Below, piece after piece: positions 7,443-16,399 of a stretch of 64,000 bases of DNA. The position numbers were made by a program, and so were the translations under genes. Position 1 is the stretch's first letter; every line of letters begins with the position of its first letter. This DNA comes from Bradyrhizobium ivorense (GTDB taxonomy: Bacteria; Pseudomonadota; Alphaproteobacteria; Rhizobiales; Xanthobacteraceae): NCBI RefSeq assembly GCF_900696085.1, contig NZ_CAADFC020000005.1, positions 211,556 to 275,555 of the forward strand, read 5' to 3'. Under the pieces are notes generated by a model. That model was not told the DNA's origin, did not search any database, and saw only the letters and a program-made list of their open reading frames with translations.

Positions 7443-9191
7443 ATGATTATCCGCCGCCGGGATTTCCTGAAAGCATCGGCCGCCGCGACCTTGACGGCCG
7501 GCCTGCCGCGGCTTGCCCGCGGCGTCGACACCGCCAGCGTCTACGATCTGGAACGCTTCGGCAATGCGCGGATCCTGCACATCACGGACACGCATGCCCA
7601 GTTGAAGCCGGTGTTCTTCCGCGAACCCAGCGTCAACATCGGCGTCGGGTCGATGGCTGGCCAGCCACCGCATCTAGTCGGCAAGGCGTTCCTCGACCGC
7701 TTCGGCATCCGCCCCGACAGCGCCGACGCCTATGCCTTCAGCTGCGTCGAGTTCGAGAAGGCCGCCGCCCGCTTCGGCCGGCTCGGCGGCTTTGCCCATC
7801 TGAAGACGCTGGTCGAGAAGCTGCGCGCCGATGTCGGCGAGCGGCGCACGCTGCTGCTCGACGGCGGCGACCTCTGGCAGGGCACCGGGTTCGCCAACGC
7901 CATGAAGGGCGCCGACATGGTGGAGGCCGCCAACCTGCTCGGCATCGAGGCGATGACCGGGCATTGGGAATTCACCTATGGCGAGCAGGTGCTGCGCGAC
8001 AATCTCGCCCGCTTCAAGGGCGAGTTTCTGGCGCAGAACGTGTTCCTGACCGAGGAGGCCGCGTTCAACGACGCCAAGGCGTTCGACCCGGCGTCAGGGC
8101 GGGTGTTCAAGCCATCAATCATCAAGGAGATCGGCGGCCACCGGGTCGCGATCATCGGCCAAGCCTTCCCCTATGTGCCGATCGCGCACCCAAAGCGCTT
8201 CACGCCGGACTGGAAGTTCGGCATCCGCGACGAGGAGCTGCAAAAGCTGGTCGACGGCCACCGCAACAACGACAAGGTCGAGGCGGTGATCCTGCTGTCG
8301 CACAACGGCATGGATGTCGACCTCAAGCTCGCCGGCCGCGTCACCGGCATCGACGTCATCCTCGGCGGCCACACCCATGACGCGATCCCGCTGCCGATCA
8401 CGGTGACCAATGCCGGCGGCGTCACGCTGGTCACCAATGCCGGCTCCAACGGCAAGTTCATCGGTGTGCTCGATCTCGACCTCGCCAAGGGCAAGGTCGC
8501 CAACGTCCGCTATCGCCTGCTGCCGGTGTTCGCCGAGTTGCTGAAGCCCGACCCGGCGATGCAGGCGCTGATCGACAAGATGCGCCAGCCCTATGTCGAC
8601 GACTGGGACGACAAGCTCGCCGCCGCCGACCGCCTGCTCTACCGCCGCGGCAATTTCTCCGGCACCGTGGACCAGCTGATCTGCGACGCGCTGCTCAATG
8701 AGCTCGAGGCCGAGATCACGCTGTCGCCTGGTTTTCGCTGGGGCCTCACCACGCTCGCGGGCCAGCCGTTGACCATGGAAGACGTGCTGTCGGAAACCGC
8801 AATCACTTATCCGGAGACTTACGTCGCCACCATGACCGGCCACCAGATCAAGGATGTGCTGGAGGACGTCTGCGACAATCTGTTCAACGTCGATCCCTAT
8901 TATCAGCAGGGCGGCGACATGGTCCGCGTCGGCGGCCTCGCCTACACCTGCACGCCGGCCGAGACCGTCGGCAAGCGCATCTCCGAGCTGAAGCTCGCCA
9001 ACGGAAAACATCTCGAGGCCGGCAAGAGCTACAAAGTCGCGGGCTGGGCCTCGGTCAATCAGCAGAGCGGCGCGCCGGTTTGGGACGTGGTGGCAAAGCA
9101 TCTGCGCGCCGGCCGGCCGCCGAACCGCGACGCGCCCGGCGTGACGCTGAAGGGCGTCGACGACAATCCGGGCATCACAAAGCTTGGATGA
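7443..9191 (+). CDS. soxB: SoxB thiosulfohydrolase
   Basis: SoxB releases sulfate from the SoxY-bound intermediate. The 582-residue protein has a Tat signal (RRRDFLKASAA) and the metallophosphoesterase/5'-nucleotidase architecture. Metal-binding elements visible are ITDTHAQL (Asp49, His51), LLLDGGDLWQGTG, GHWEFTYG (His174 region) and GGHTHD (residues 308-313). The C-terminal nucleotidase-like domain includes FRWG and GGLAYTC. A GTG at 7440 directly precedes the ATG at 7443; either could start it. It is separated from soxK by a 187-bp spacer containing a hairpin repeat. No soxCD follows. Confidence 0.93.
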   Translation: MIIRRRDFLKASAAATLTAGLPRLARGVDTASVYDLERFGNARILHITDTHAQLKPVFFREPSVNIGVGSMAGQPPHLVGKAFLDRFGIRPDSADAYAFSCVEFEKAAARFGRLGGFAHLKTLVEKLRADVGERRTLLLDGGDLWQGTGFANAMKGADMVEAANLLGIEAMTGHWEFTYGEQVLRDNLARFKGEFLAQNVFLTEEAAFNDAKAFDPASGRVFKPSIIKEIGGHRVAIIGQAFPYVPIAHPKRFTPDWKFGIRDEELQKLVDGHRNNDKVEAVILLSHNGMDVDLKLAGRVTGIDVILGGHTHDAIPLPITVTNAGGVTLVTNAGSNGKFIGVLDLDLAKGKVANVRYRLLPVFAELLKPDPAMQALIDKMRQPYVDDWDDKLAAADRLLYRRGNFSGTVDQLICDALLNELEAEITLSPGFRWGLTTLAGQPLTMEDVLSETAITYPETYVATMTGHQIKDVLEDVCDNLFNVDPYYQQGGDMVRVGGLAYTCTPAETVGKRISELKLANGKHLEAGKSYKVAGWASVNQQSGAPVWDVVAKHLRAGRPPNRDAPGVTLKGVDDNPGITKLG

Positions 9192-9225
9192 CGCGGCGGC
9201 GGATGAGTGTTGCCGCGCGGACCGA

Positions 9226-9261
9226 ATGGATTGCCGCGTCGCTTCGCTCCTCGCAATGACG
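9226..9261. repeat. Short repeat, family E (partial)
   Basis: The segment reads ATGGATTGCCGCGTCGCTTC then GCTCCTCGCAATGACG. It is a half copy of the element at 63278-63391, which has both arms. It lies 34 bp after soxB, in a 437-bp spacer made largely of repeats. Confidence 0.6.
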
Positions 9262-9341
9262 GGGTGACGTCACCATCGTGCCATCAGCTACATCTGGTCG
9301 TAACGTTCGGGGCCATCTAGGCCTCTCACCCGACACTTGGA

Positions 9342-9532
9342 CGTCATCCTGAGAGGGTGTGAAGCTTTGTCCTCACCCACACCTGTCATCACCCGCGCAG
9401 GCGGGTGAATCCGGTATTCCAGAGGCAGTGGTGAATGAATCGAGAGGCCGCAGCGTACTGGATCGCCCGGTCAAGCCGGGCGATGACAGCGGTGGGTGAG
9501 GACAAAGCTTCACACCTTCTCAAGGTGACGGG
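9342..9532. repeat. Large inverted repeat, family B
   Basis: The outer arms are GAGGGTGTGAAGCTTTGTCC (9352-9371) and its near-complement GGACAAAGCTTCACACCTTC (9500-9519). Between them are GCGCAGGCGGGTGA and GGATCGCCCGGTCAAGCCGG. Copies of the interior lie at 17087-17249 and 52161-52282. The rest of the soxB-dioxygenase spacer (9263-9341, 9533-9628) holds no gene; AGAACAGGTAAG precedes the next start. Confidence 0.8.
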
Positions 9533-9628
9533 ATGGTGTTTGTACGGGGGATGGATTTGCTTTGAATCGCCCCTATCTATGGAATAATATCCTCCCGGCG
9601 TCTCAACCCAGAGAACAGGTAAGCCGTC

Positions 9629-10669
9629 ATGATCTTTCGCCAACTGTTCGACAGCGTGTCCGGCACCTACAGCTATCTACTCGCGAGCCGCGCCGGCGGT
9701 GAGGCGCTGATCCTCGATCCCGTGCTGGAGAAGGTCGAGCGCTACTGCAAGCTGCTGCAGGAACTCGATCTGCGCCTGGTCAAGGCCGTCGACACCCATC
9801 TGCACGCCGACCACGTCACGGGCCTCGCCGAACTGCGCGACCGCACCCAGTGCATCACCATCATGGGCGAGCAGAGCAAGGCCGACGTGGTCTCGATGCG
9901 CGTCTCCGACGGCGACCGGGTGATGATCGAGGGCCTCTGCCTCGATGCGATGTACACGCCGGGCCACACCGACGATTCATACAGCTATTTGATGGGCGAC
10001 CGCGTCTTCACCGGCGACACGCTGTTGATCCGCGGCACCGGCCGCACCGATTTCCAGAACGGCAGCGCGCGGGCGCAGTACGATTCGATCTTCAACCGCC
10101 TGCTGAAGCTGCCCGACGAGACGATGGTGTTCCCCGCGCATGACTACAAGGGCGACACCGTCTCCACCATCGGCGAGGAGAAGCGCTACAATCCACGGCT
10201 GCAGGTGAAATCGATCGACGCCTATGTCGAGCTGATGAACAACCTCAATCTGCCGAACCCGAAGCTGATGGACGTCGTGCTGCCCGCCAACATGCATGTC
10301 GGCCTGCACCAGGACGAGCTCGCCAAGGAAGGTCTCGCGCTGTCGGCGCGCGATGCGATCATGAGCCTCGGCCGGCCGGACATCCTGCTGGTCGATCTGC
10401 GCGAGGTCGCCGAACGCGCCAAGCACGGCACGCTGGCGGGTGCGCTGCACGCGCCCTACCCCGGAATCTGCGCCACGCTCCAGCCCGGCGGCATGCTGCG
10501 CGAAGTCGCGGCTGCGACCGGCCGCCGCGTCGTGTTCTTCTGCGCCTTCGGCGAGCGCTCGGCGATGGCGGTGGCCGCCGCGAAGAAGGCGGGACTGGCG
10601 AATACCGCGCACATCGAGGGCGGCATCGACGCCTGGAAGAAGGCCGGCGGGCCGGTGGTGATGGGGTGA
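9629..10669 (+). CDS. Persulfide dioxygenase-rhodanese fusion (MBL fold + sulfurtransferase)
   Basis: The N-terminal 240 residues are an ETHE1-like metallo-beta-lactamase domain. Metal ligands are THLHADH (His57, His59, Asp61, His62), PGHTDDS (His113), FTGDTLL (Asp130) and PAHDYKGD (His171). The C-terminal part, from about residue 255, is a rhodanese domain with active-site Cys305 in FFCAFGERS. Persulfide dioxygenases oxidise glutathione persulfide to sulfite, and the rhodanese can move sulfane sulfur to or from thiosulfate. The protein is probably cytoplasmic, with no signal peptide. Its position after the sox operon suggests a linked role in sulfane-sulfur handling, but the 437-bp spacer argues for its own promoter. 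It could also be annotated as a Blh-type hydrolase. Confidence 0.85.
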   Translation: MIFRQLFDSVSGTYSYLLASRAGGEALILDPVLEKVERYCKLLQELDLRLVKAVDTHLHADHVTGLAELRDRTQCITIMGEQSKADVVSMRVSDGDRVMIEGLCLDAMYTPGHTDDSYSYLMGDRVFTGDTLLIRGTGRTDFQNGSARAQYDSIFNRLLKLPDETMVFPAHDYKGDTVSTIGEEKRYNPRLQVKSIDAYVELMNNLNLPNPKLMDVVLPANMHVGLHQDELAKEGLALSARDAIMSLGRPDILLVDLREVAERAKHGTLAGALHAPYPGICATLQPGGMLREVAAATGRRVVFFCAFGERSAMAVAAAKKAGLANTAHIEGGIDAWKKAGGPVVMG

Positions 10670-10673
10670 TCCC

Positions 10674-10759
10674 GTAGCCCGGATGAAGCGCAGCGCAATC
10701 CGGGGCCAATCCCTCCGCGGAGACTGATCCCGGATTTCGCTGCGCTGCATCCGGGCTAC
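10674..10759. repeat. Inverted repeat, family D
   Basis: The arms are GTAGCCCGGATGAAGCGCAG and CTGCGCTGCATCCGGGCTAC, with a central AATCCGGGG/CCCGGATT pair. The dioxygenase (+) and btuF (-) genes converge here, so the hairpin may serve as a bidirectional transcription end. A second copy is at 21977-22058, also between convergent genes. Confidence 0.8.
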
Positions 10760-10771
10760 CCAGCTACACCA

Positions 10772-11593
10772 TCAGCGCGTCACGCGCTGCAGCTCCTCCG
10801 TCAGCCGATCCAGCGCATCGGCCAGCATCACGCCGCCACAGACGGTGAGCCGCTCGGGCAGCACGATGCGCTTGTCCGGCGGGTAGAAGCGTTGCAGCGC
10901 GGGATGCAGCAGGAAGGCGCGGCCGTCATCCTCGGCACGATCGCCGGCTTCCGCCACCAGGATGAAATCCGGCCGCAGTTTGATGATCGCCTCCAGCGAG
11001 GCAAAGCCGCCGGCATGGAAACCGAGCTCGCCGGCGGCATTGGTGAGACCGACTTCTCGCAACAGCGAGTTGATCAGGCTGTCATCGCCCGCCACAAAAC
11101 CGCGCCGCTCCAGCGGCAGCACGCGATAGTGACGATCGCTCGCCGCCGCCCGCGCGCGGGCGATCGCGGCATCGAGCCGCGCGATCTCGGCTTGCGCGCG
11201 ATCCAGATGCTGCAGCACGTCGCCCATGGCGTGGATCTGCTCTCGCACCTCCTCCAGCGTGCGCGGCACCGTGAACTCGACGAGATTCAGCCCCTGCGCC
11301 TTCAACAGATCGCGCGTCGCGCGCTTGTCGAACAGGCTGACGACAACAATGTCCGGCTTGAGCACCAGCACGTCCTCGGCCCCGCCCGACAGCGTCGGGT
11401 AGCGCTGCGCCTTGTCGGCCGCCCAGGACTGCCAGGCATCGCGCGCGAAGCGGCTGAGGCCGAGGATCTGGTCCGAATCGGCCAGCGACAGCACGAGCTG
11501 GTCGCTGCAGACGTTCATCGAGACGATGCGCGGGCCGGCAGCCGACGCGATGCTGGGCAACATCGCCGACAGCAGGATTGAGAGCGCGAACAC
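10772..11593 (-). CDS. btuF: Vitamin B12 (cobalamin) periplasmic binding protein
   Basis: This 273-residue protein has the class III periplasmic binding fold of BtuF/FhuD proteins: a signal peptide (FALSILLSAMLPSIASAA), then RIVSMNVCSDQLVLSLA, VLVLKPDIVVVS, and LRPDFILVAE in the C-lobe. I start at the GTG at 11593, which opens on the signal peptide. The frame stays open to 11803, but that stretch is the hairpin repeat, not protein. It is the last gene of btuC-btuD-btuF on the minus strand, divergent from a riboswitch-controlled receptor gene. That context favours cobalamin over iron-siderophore as ligand. Confidence 0.8.
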   Translation of the reverse strand: MFALSILLSAMLPSIASAAGPRIVSMNVCSDQLVLSLADSDQILGLSRFARDAWQSWAADKAQRYPTLSGGAEDVLVLKPDIVVVSLFDKRATRDLLKAQGLNLVEFTVPRTLEEVREQIHAMGDVLQHLDRAQAEIARLDAAIARARAAASDRHYRVLPLERRGFVAGDDSLINSLLREVGLTNAAGELGFHAGGFASLEAIIKLRPDFILVAEAGDRAEDDGRAFLLHPALQRFYPPDKRIVLPERLTVCGGVMLADALDRLTEELQRVTR

Positions 11594-11636
11594 AATGCAA
11601 CGTGAAGCGAAATGGCGGCTCCGACGGCGCTGCGCC

Positions 11637-11757
11637 CCCTCTCCCGCTTGCGGGGGAGGGTTGGGGTGGGGGTATCGCCGCAAGTCATATTGTGGAAAGA
11701 GCCCCCACCCGCTGCGCTCTTCGAGCACAGCGACCTCCCCCGCAAGCGGGAGAGGTG
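11637..11757. repeat. Intra-operon hairpin repeat, family C
   Basis: The outer arms are CCCTCTCCCGCTTGCGGGGG and CCCCCGCAAGCGGGAGAGG. A central pair GGGTGGGGGT/GCCCCCACCC brackets an AT-richer loop. It sits between btuD and btuF on the minus strand. The copy at 27554-27669 has the same orientation in the window but lies in a plus-strand operon, so orientation to transcription differs. Confidence 0.85.
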
Positions 11758-11787
11758 ACGCGACTTCGTGGAGCCGCCGCCGCCGCA

Positions 11788-12561
11788 TCACACGTCCGCC
11801 CACGGCACGATGACGGCCTCGCGCTGATACTCGGCGCGATAGGCGCGGACCCGGAACACTTCCGCCAGCACATTCTCCGACAGCGCTTCTCCAGGCGCGC
11901 CCTGTGCGGCCAGCCGGCCCTCCGATAGCACCAGCACGTGATCGGCGAAGCGCGCGGCAAGTCCGAGATCATGGGTCACAACGACGACCAGTACGCCGGT
12001 ATCGGCGACGTTGCGCAGTTTTTGCATCACATCGATCTGGTGGCGCGGATCGAGCGAGGCGGTCGGCTCATCGGCCAAAATCACCGGCGCCTCGACCGCG
12101 AGCACGCGCGCCAGCGCGACGCGGCTGCGCTCGCCGCCGGAGAGCTCGGTGACGCGGCGGTCGGCGAATTCGGTGACGTCGACCGCCTGCATCGCCCGCA
12201 GCACCGCCTCGATGTCCGTCTGCGACAGCCGCGCCGGATCGGTTGCGCCATGCGGATAGCGGCCGAGGGCGACGATATCGCGCGCCGGCAGCGGCCAGTG
12301 CACCATGTGGCCCTGCGGCAGATAGGCGAAGCGTTTTGCCCGCTCGCGCAGCGACAGTGTCGACAATGCATCGCCGCCGATCTGGATGTCGCCGCTGGAC
12401 GGGATCAATCCGGCGAGCACACGCAGCAGCGTGGTCTTGCCGGCGCCGTTCGGGCCGACCAGCGCGACCAGATGGCCGGCCGCGAGCGACAGCGAGATAT
12501 CGTGCAGCACCTTGCGGCTGCCGAGCGAGGCATCGAGATGGGTCGCGGCGAGCAGCGTCAT
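11788..12561 (-). CDS. btuD: ABC transporter ATP-binding protein for cobalamin uptake
   Basis: This 257-residue ATPase energises the FecCD-type permease encoded upstream. It contains Walker A GPNGAGKTTLLRVL (about residues 37-50), the Q-loop LPQGHMV, the signature LSGGERSRVALARVL, Walker B VILADEPTASLD and the H-loop VVTHD. This is the full set for an importer ATPase of the FepC/BtuD class. The ATG at 12561 overlaps the btuC stop (ATGA at 12558-12561), giving coupled translation. Confidence 0.87.
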   Translation of the reverse strand: MTLLAATHLDASLGSRKVLHDISLSLAAGHLVALVGPNGAGKTTLLRVLAGLIPSSGDIQIGGDALSTLSLRERAKRFAYLPQGHMVHWPLPARDIVALGRYPHGATDPARLSQTDIEAVLRAMQAVDVTEFADRRVTELSGGERSRVALARVLAVEAPVILADEPTASLDPRHQIDVMQKLRNVADTGVLVVVVTHDLGLAARFADHVLVLSEGRLAAQGAPGEALSENVLAEVFRVRAYRAEYQREAVIVPWADV

Positions 12562-13610
12562 GCCACGCCTCCGCCGAGCGCGCGACGTTCGCGCATGATC
12601 AGATAGAGGAAGAACGGCACGCCGATGATCGAGGTCAAGACGCCGACCTTGATGTCCGAGGTCGACGGGATGATGCGCACCGCGATGTCGGCAACGAGCA
12701 GCAGCGCCGCGCCGGCGAGCGCGCTCGGCACCAGAAGCCGCGCCGGATCGTGACCGATCACCGGACGCATCAGATGCGGCGCCACCAGGCCGATGAAGCC
12801 GATCGTCCCGGTGACCGCGACCGCGCCGCCGACACCGAGCGCGACGCCCGTGATCACCAAGAGCCGCAGCCGCCCGACATCGACGCCAAGACTCTGCGCC
12901 GCCTCCTCGCCCAGCGTCAGCGCGCGGAAGGCGCTGGCCTGGCTGAGCAGGATGGCGGCACCGGCGGCGATGAAGGGCAGCGCCAGCGCGACATGGACGA
13001 AGCTGCGGTCCTCCAGCGAGCCGAGCAGCCAGAACGCAATCTCGAGCACCACGAAGGGATTGCTGGAGAGGTTCATTACCAGCGCGGTTGCGGCGCCCGC
13101 GAAGCTCGAGATTGCGAGCCCGGCGAGGATCAGGATCAACAGCCCGGCATTGCGACCGGCGATCGCAAGCAGCGCGAACACCGAGCCGAACGCGGCGATG
13201 ATCGCCACCACCGGCAGCGCATAGGAGCGCACGTCGGCAAGCCCGAACGCGATCACCAGCACCGCGCCGAACGCCGCCGATTGCGGCGCGCCGAACAGCG
13301 ACGGCGAGGCCAGCGGATTGCGTAGCAGCCCCTGCAGCGCCGCGCCCGATAGCCCCAAAATGCTGCCGATCGCAACCGCCAGGATAGTGCGCGGCAGACG
13401 AATCTCGCGCACGATCACCTGCGCGACGTCGCTGCCGCCGCCGAACAGCACCTCGGTCACCGCAAGCGGCGACAGCCGCACCGGCCCGGTGCCGAGCGAG
13501 AGCAGCGTCAACAGCACCACGAGCGCGGCCAACGCCGCGGTCGCGCCCCACCGGCGCCGCGCCGCAACCTCGGCTGCAAAAGCAAAATCCTGCACGCTCA
13601 TCGTATCCAT
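12558..13610 (-). CDS. btuC: FecCD-family permease for cobalamin uptake
   Basis: This is a 350-residue membrane subunit with about ten hydrophobic segments. Family landmarks are RLPRTILAVAIGSILGLSGA, LLRNPLASPSLFGAP, and near the C-terminus GFIGLVAPHLMRPVIGHDP, the ATPase-coupling loop. I start at the ATG at 13610 (MDTMSVQDF); the open frame reaches 13646. Its promoter should lie in 13611-13725, back to back with the riboswitch leader of the receptor gene. I saw no second riboswitch on the minus strand. Confidence 0.85.
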   Translation of the reverse strand: MDTMSVQDFAFAAEVAARRRWGATAALAALVVLLTLLSLGTGPVRLSPLAVTEVLFGGGSDVAQVIVREIRLPRTILAVAIGSILGLSGAALQGLLRNPLASPSLFGAPQSAAFGAVLVIAFGLADVRSYALPVVAIIAAFGSVFALLAIAGRNAGLLILILAGLAISSFAGAATALVMNLSSNPFVVLEIAFWLLGSLEDRSFVHVALALPFIAAGAAILLSQASAFRALTLGEEAAQSLGVDVGRLRLLVITGVALGVGGAVAVTGTIGFIGLVAPHLMRPVIGHDPARLLVPSALAGAALLLVADIAVRIIPSTSDIKVGVLTSIIGVPFFLYLIMRERRALGGGVA

Positions 13611-13725
13611 GCTCTTACAGCGATCGCCGTGGCAGACAAGCGACACTCGGCAAAAACCGTGGCCGCCGGGCGCCGGCCCGGTTTCCGCCGGGATTGACTC
13701 TAGCGCCCTGCCGAACCCTAGATGA

Positions 13726-13902
13726 CCGGGACGGTTCCTTTAGTGGGATCAAAAGGGAATGCGGTACGAGGAAACTTCCTCCAGGCCGCGGCTGCCCCCG
13801 CAACTGTAGGCGGTGAATCCTTCGTCACAGGCCACTGGGAATCTCGGTCCTGGGAAGGCGACGAAGGGTAACGACCCGCGAGCCAGGAGACCTGCCGTCA
13901 AC
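13726..13902 (+). ncRNA. Cobalamin riboswitch
   Basis: The leader contains the hallmarks of the adenosylcobalamin riboswitch in order: CGGTTCC (13732-13738) with AAAAGGGAATGCGGT, GGCTGCCCCCGCAACTGTAG (13790-13809), GGCCACTGGGAA, TCCTGGGAAGGCGACGAAGG, and the B12 box AGCCAGGAGACCTGCC (13881-13896). It precedes the TonB-dependent receptor by about 120 bp. Binding of the cofactor would be expected to shut down receptor synthesis. The palindrome CGAGGCCTCG at 14012-14021, just before the start codon, could be part of a translation-sequestering platform. Confidence 0.93.
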
Positions 13903-14024
13903 CGTGGTCACACGCGACGATGTCGGTCGGGGAGTACAGGCATTAGCTTCACCTGAGGCTGTTAGCACGATGGTGAGACTGGGTCGCGGTGACGTGCCAC
14001 TGCCGTCATTCCGAGGCCTCGCCT

Positions 14025-16292
14025 ATGTTGTCCTTCCCCTCAATCCGGCCGCGTCGCGCGCTTCTGCTCGCGACGACGATGCTTGCGCCGGCGCTGTTCG
14101 CCACCGCGGCGCGGGCGCAGCAGGTCGCTGTCGCCGGAGAGCTCCCTCCGATCGAGGTCACCAAGCCGGGCGAGCAGAACGTCACCCGCGCCAAGCCGGC
14201 CACCGATGAGACGCCTGCGCCGCGCCGCCGCGCGCCGGGCAATACGCAGACCGGCGACACCGGCAGCGGAACGGGATCGAACACGGCAGCAACGGGCACG
14301 GCATCGGGGACCGGCGGTGGCAGCGGCGGCCGCCAGTTCTCCGGCATCGTCGGCGCCTCCTCAACCGTGATCACCGCAAACGACATCGCGCATTCGCCGA
14401 CGCAATCGCTGCCGGAGATTCTGGCGCAGGTGCCGGGCGTGCAACTGCAATCGCTCTATGGCGGCCCGAACGACGCCAAGACCGCGGTCGACCTGCGCGG
14501 CTTCGGCGCGTTCGCCTCCGACAACACGCTGTTCCTGCTCAACGGACGCCGCCTCAACGACATCGACAAGGCCGGCTTCGACCTCACCACCATCCCGATC
14601 GATTCGATCGCGCGCATCGAGATCACCCGCGGCAACAGCGGCGCCGTGCTCTATGGCGACAACGCGGTCGGCGGCGTCGTCAACATCATCACCAAGACCG
14701 GGGTCGGCGGCCCTCCCGCGACGATCCGCACCGAAGGCGGCGTCGGTTCGTTCAACACCCGGATGGCCGCGGTGTCCGCCGCGCTGAATGCGGGGCCGTG
14801 GTCGACCTCGTTCTATGGCAACGGCATCAAGTCCGACGGCTATCGCGTCAACAATGCGCTCGACCAGCGCAACGCGGTCGGCAACGTCAACTACACCACG
14901 CCTGACTTCACCGCGTTCCTGACCGTCACCGGCAGCGACCAGAAGCTCGGCCTGCCCGGCGGCCGGCTGGTCGATCCGTCGATCGGGCTCAACGAGCTGG
15001 TCACCGACCGCCGCGGCGCCGCCACGCCGTTCGACTACGCCAACCAGCAGACCGCGAGCGTCACCACCGGCTTCACCAAGACCCTGATCAACGGCGTCGA
15101 CCTGATCGTCGACGGCGGCTGGCGGCAGCGCGACACCCAGAGCGCGTTCTTCGGCACGGTGCCGACCATCGGCTTCGCCTCGACCTACAACGACGCGGCG
15201 CTCGACACCTGGTCGCTGACGCCACGGCTCAGCGTCAAGACCGTCATGCTGGGCATGCCGTCGACGATCCTGACCGGTATCGATTATTACGACACGACGT
15301 TCCGCCAGGCGCGCGGCGCCTTCCAGGGCGTCGACCCCACCCACGTCTACAATCTCGAGCAGCAGTCCGTGGCCGGCTATTGGCAACACACCATCGGCGT
15401 GCTGCCGACCACTGATTTCTCCTATGGCGCGCGGGTGCAGAACACCCACCTCTCGGCGCGCGACCGCTATGACCCGAATGCGCCGTTCGCGTTCGATGCG
15501 CAGGCGACGCCGCTCGACAGCGACGAGACGCAATATGCGCTGCATCTCGGCGTCGAGCACCGCATCACCGATACGTTCTCGGTGTTCGGCCGCGCCGCGC
15601 GCGCGTTCCGTACGCCCGATGTCGACGAGCGCGTCGCCTCGGGCCCGGCGTTCGATCCGCTGACCTTCATGGCGCTGGCGCAGAATTTCAGGCTCAAGAC
15701 CCAGACCTCGGAGGACGGCGAAGTCGGCTTCCGCGTCAAGACCAACCAGTTTCAGGTGCAGACCAGCGCCTATGTGATGGATCTGCAGAACGAGATCCAT
15801 TTCCTCCCGACGGTGTTCTTCAACGTCAATCTCGATCCGACCCGCCGCTACGGCTCGGAGACCAGCGCATCGCTCAAGGTCAGCGATACCGTGACCTTGC
15901 GCGGCGGCATGGCCTATACCCGCGCCGTGTTCCGCGAGGGCGCCTTCGTCGGCAACGACGTGCCGCTGGTGTCGCGCACGACCGGCAATCTCGGCGTGAC
16001 CTGGAATATCCTGCAGAACTACCTGGTGTTCGACGCCACGCTGCGCGCCTGGAGCTCGCGCATCATGGACAACGACCAGGCCAACACCCAGAGCCGCATC
16101 CCCGGCAACGCCACCGCCGACATCAAGCTCAGCGGGCAATACGACCGCTTCTTCTGGTCGGTCAGCGCCAGCAATCTGTTCAACGCACTGTACTACGACT
16201 ACGCGATCGCGAGCTCGTTCACGGCCGGCCGCTTCTCGGCCTATCCGCTGCCCGGCCGGACCTACATGGTACGGGCAGGTGCGACCTTTTGA
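14025..16292 (+). CDS. btuB: TonB-dependent outer-membrane receptor, probable cobalamin receptor
   Basis: This 755-residue receptor has a signal peptide (RRALLLATTMLAPALFATAARA) and a Gly/Thr/Ser-rich linker at about residues 50-100. A plug domain follows, with SLPEILAQVPGVQLQS, GFGAFASDNTLFLLNGRRLN, and YGDNAVGGVVNIITK. The barrel ends in an aromatic residue (YMVRAGATF), as needed for BAM insertion. I start at the ATG at 14025; the frame extends to 13989. The riboswitch upstream and btuCDF opposite support cobalamin or a related corrinoid as ligand. The low-complexity linker before the plug is unusual and might bind TonB. Confidence 0.88.
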   Translation: MLSFPSIRPRRALLLATTMLAPALFATAARAQQVAVAGELPPIEVTKPGEQNVTRAKPATDETPAPRRRAPGNTQTGDTGSGTGSNTAATGTASGTGGGSGGRQFSGIVGASSTVITANDIAHSPTQSLPEILAQVPGVQLQSLYGGPNDAKTAVDLRGFGAFASDNTLFLLNGRRLNDIDKAGFDLTTIPIDSIARIEITRGNSGAVLYGDNAVGGVVNIITKTGVGGPPATIRTEGGVGSFNTRMAAVSAALNAGPWSTSFYGNGIKSDGYRVNNALDQRNAVGNVNYTTPDFTAFLTVTGSDQKLGLPGGRLVDPSIGLNELVTDRRGAATPFDYANQQTASVTTGFTKTLINGVDLIVDGGWRQRDTQSAFFGTVPTIGFASTYNDAALDTWSLTPRLSVKTVMLGMPSTILTGIDYYDTTFRQARGAFQGVDPTHVYNLEQQSVAGYWQHTIGVLPTTDFSYGARVQNTHLSARDRYDPNAPFAFDAQATPLDSDETQYALHLGVEHRITDTFSVFGRAARAFRTPDVDERVASGPAFDPLTFMALAQNFRLKTQTSEDGEVGFRVKTNQFQVQTSAYVMDLQNEIHFLPTVFFNVNLDPTRRYGSETSASLKVSDTVTLRGGMAYTRAVFREGAFVGNDVPLVSRTTGNLGVTWNILQNYLVFDATLRAWSSRIMDNDQANTQSRIPGNATADIKLSGQYDRFFWSVSASNLFNALYYDYAIASSFTAGRFSAYPLPGRTYMVRAGATF

Positions 16293-16399
16293 GCCCCGCA
16301 GCGCGGCTGGATGTGACCCGCCGTGTCGCTCTTTCCATTACAAGCGCCCGGGAACTGGGGTAGAATTGCACCATCGATCTGACCCTCGCAGGGGGAATC

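Noticed and set aside
11594..11803. Longer BtuF with an extra N-terminus
   Set aside because: This part of the frame is the family C hairpin repeat. The signal peptide starts right at the GTG at 11593.
13611..13725. Second cobalamin riboswitch on the minus strand
   Set aside because: I found no B12 box or GGGAAGGC-like core in that orientation.
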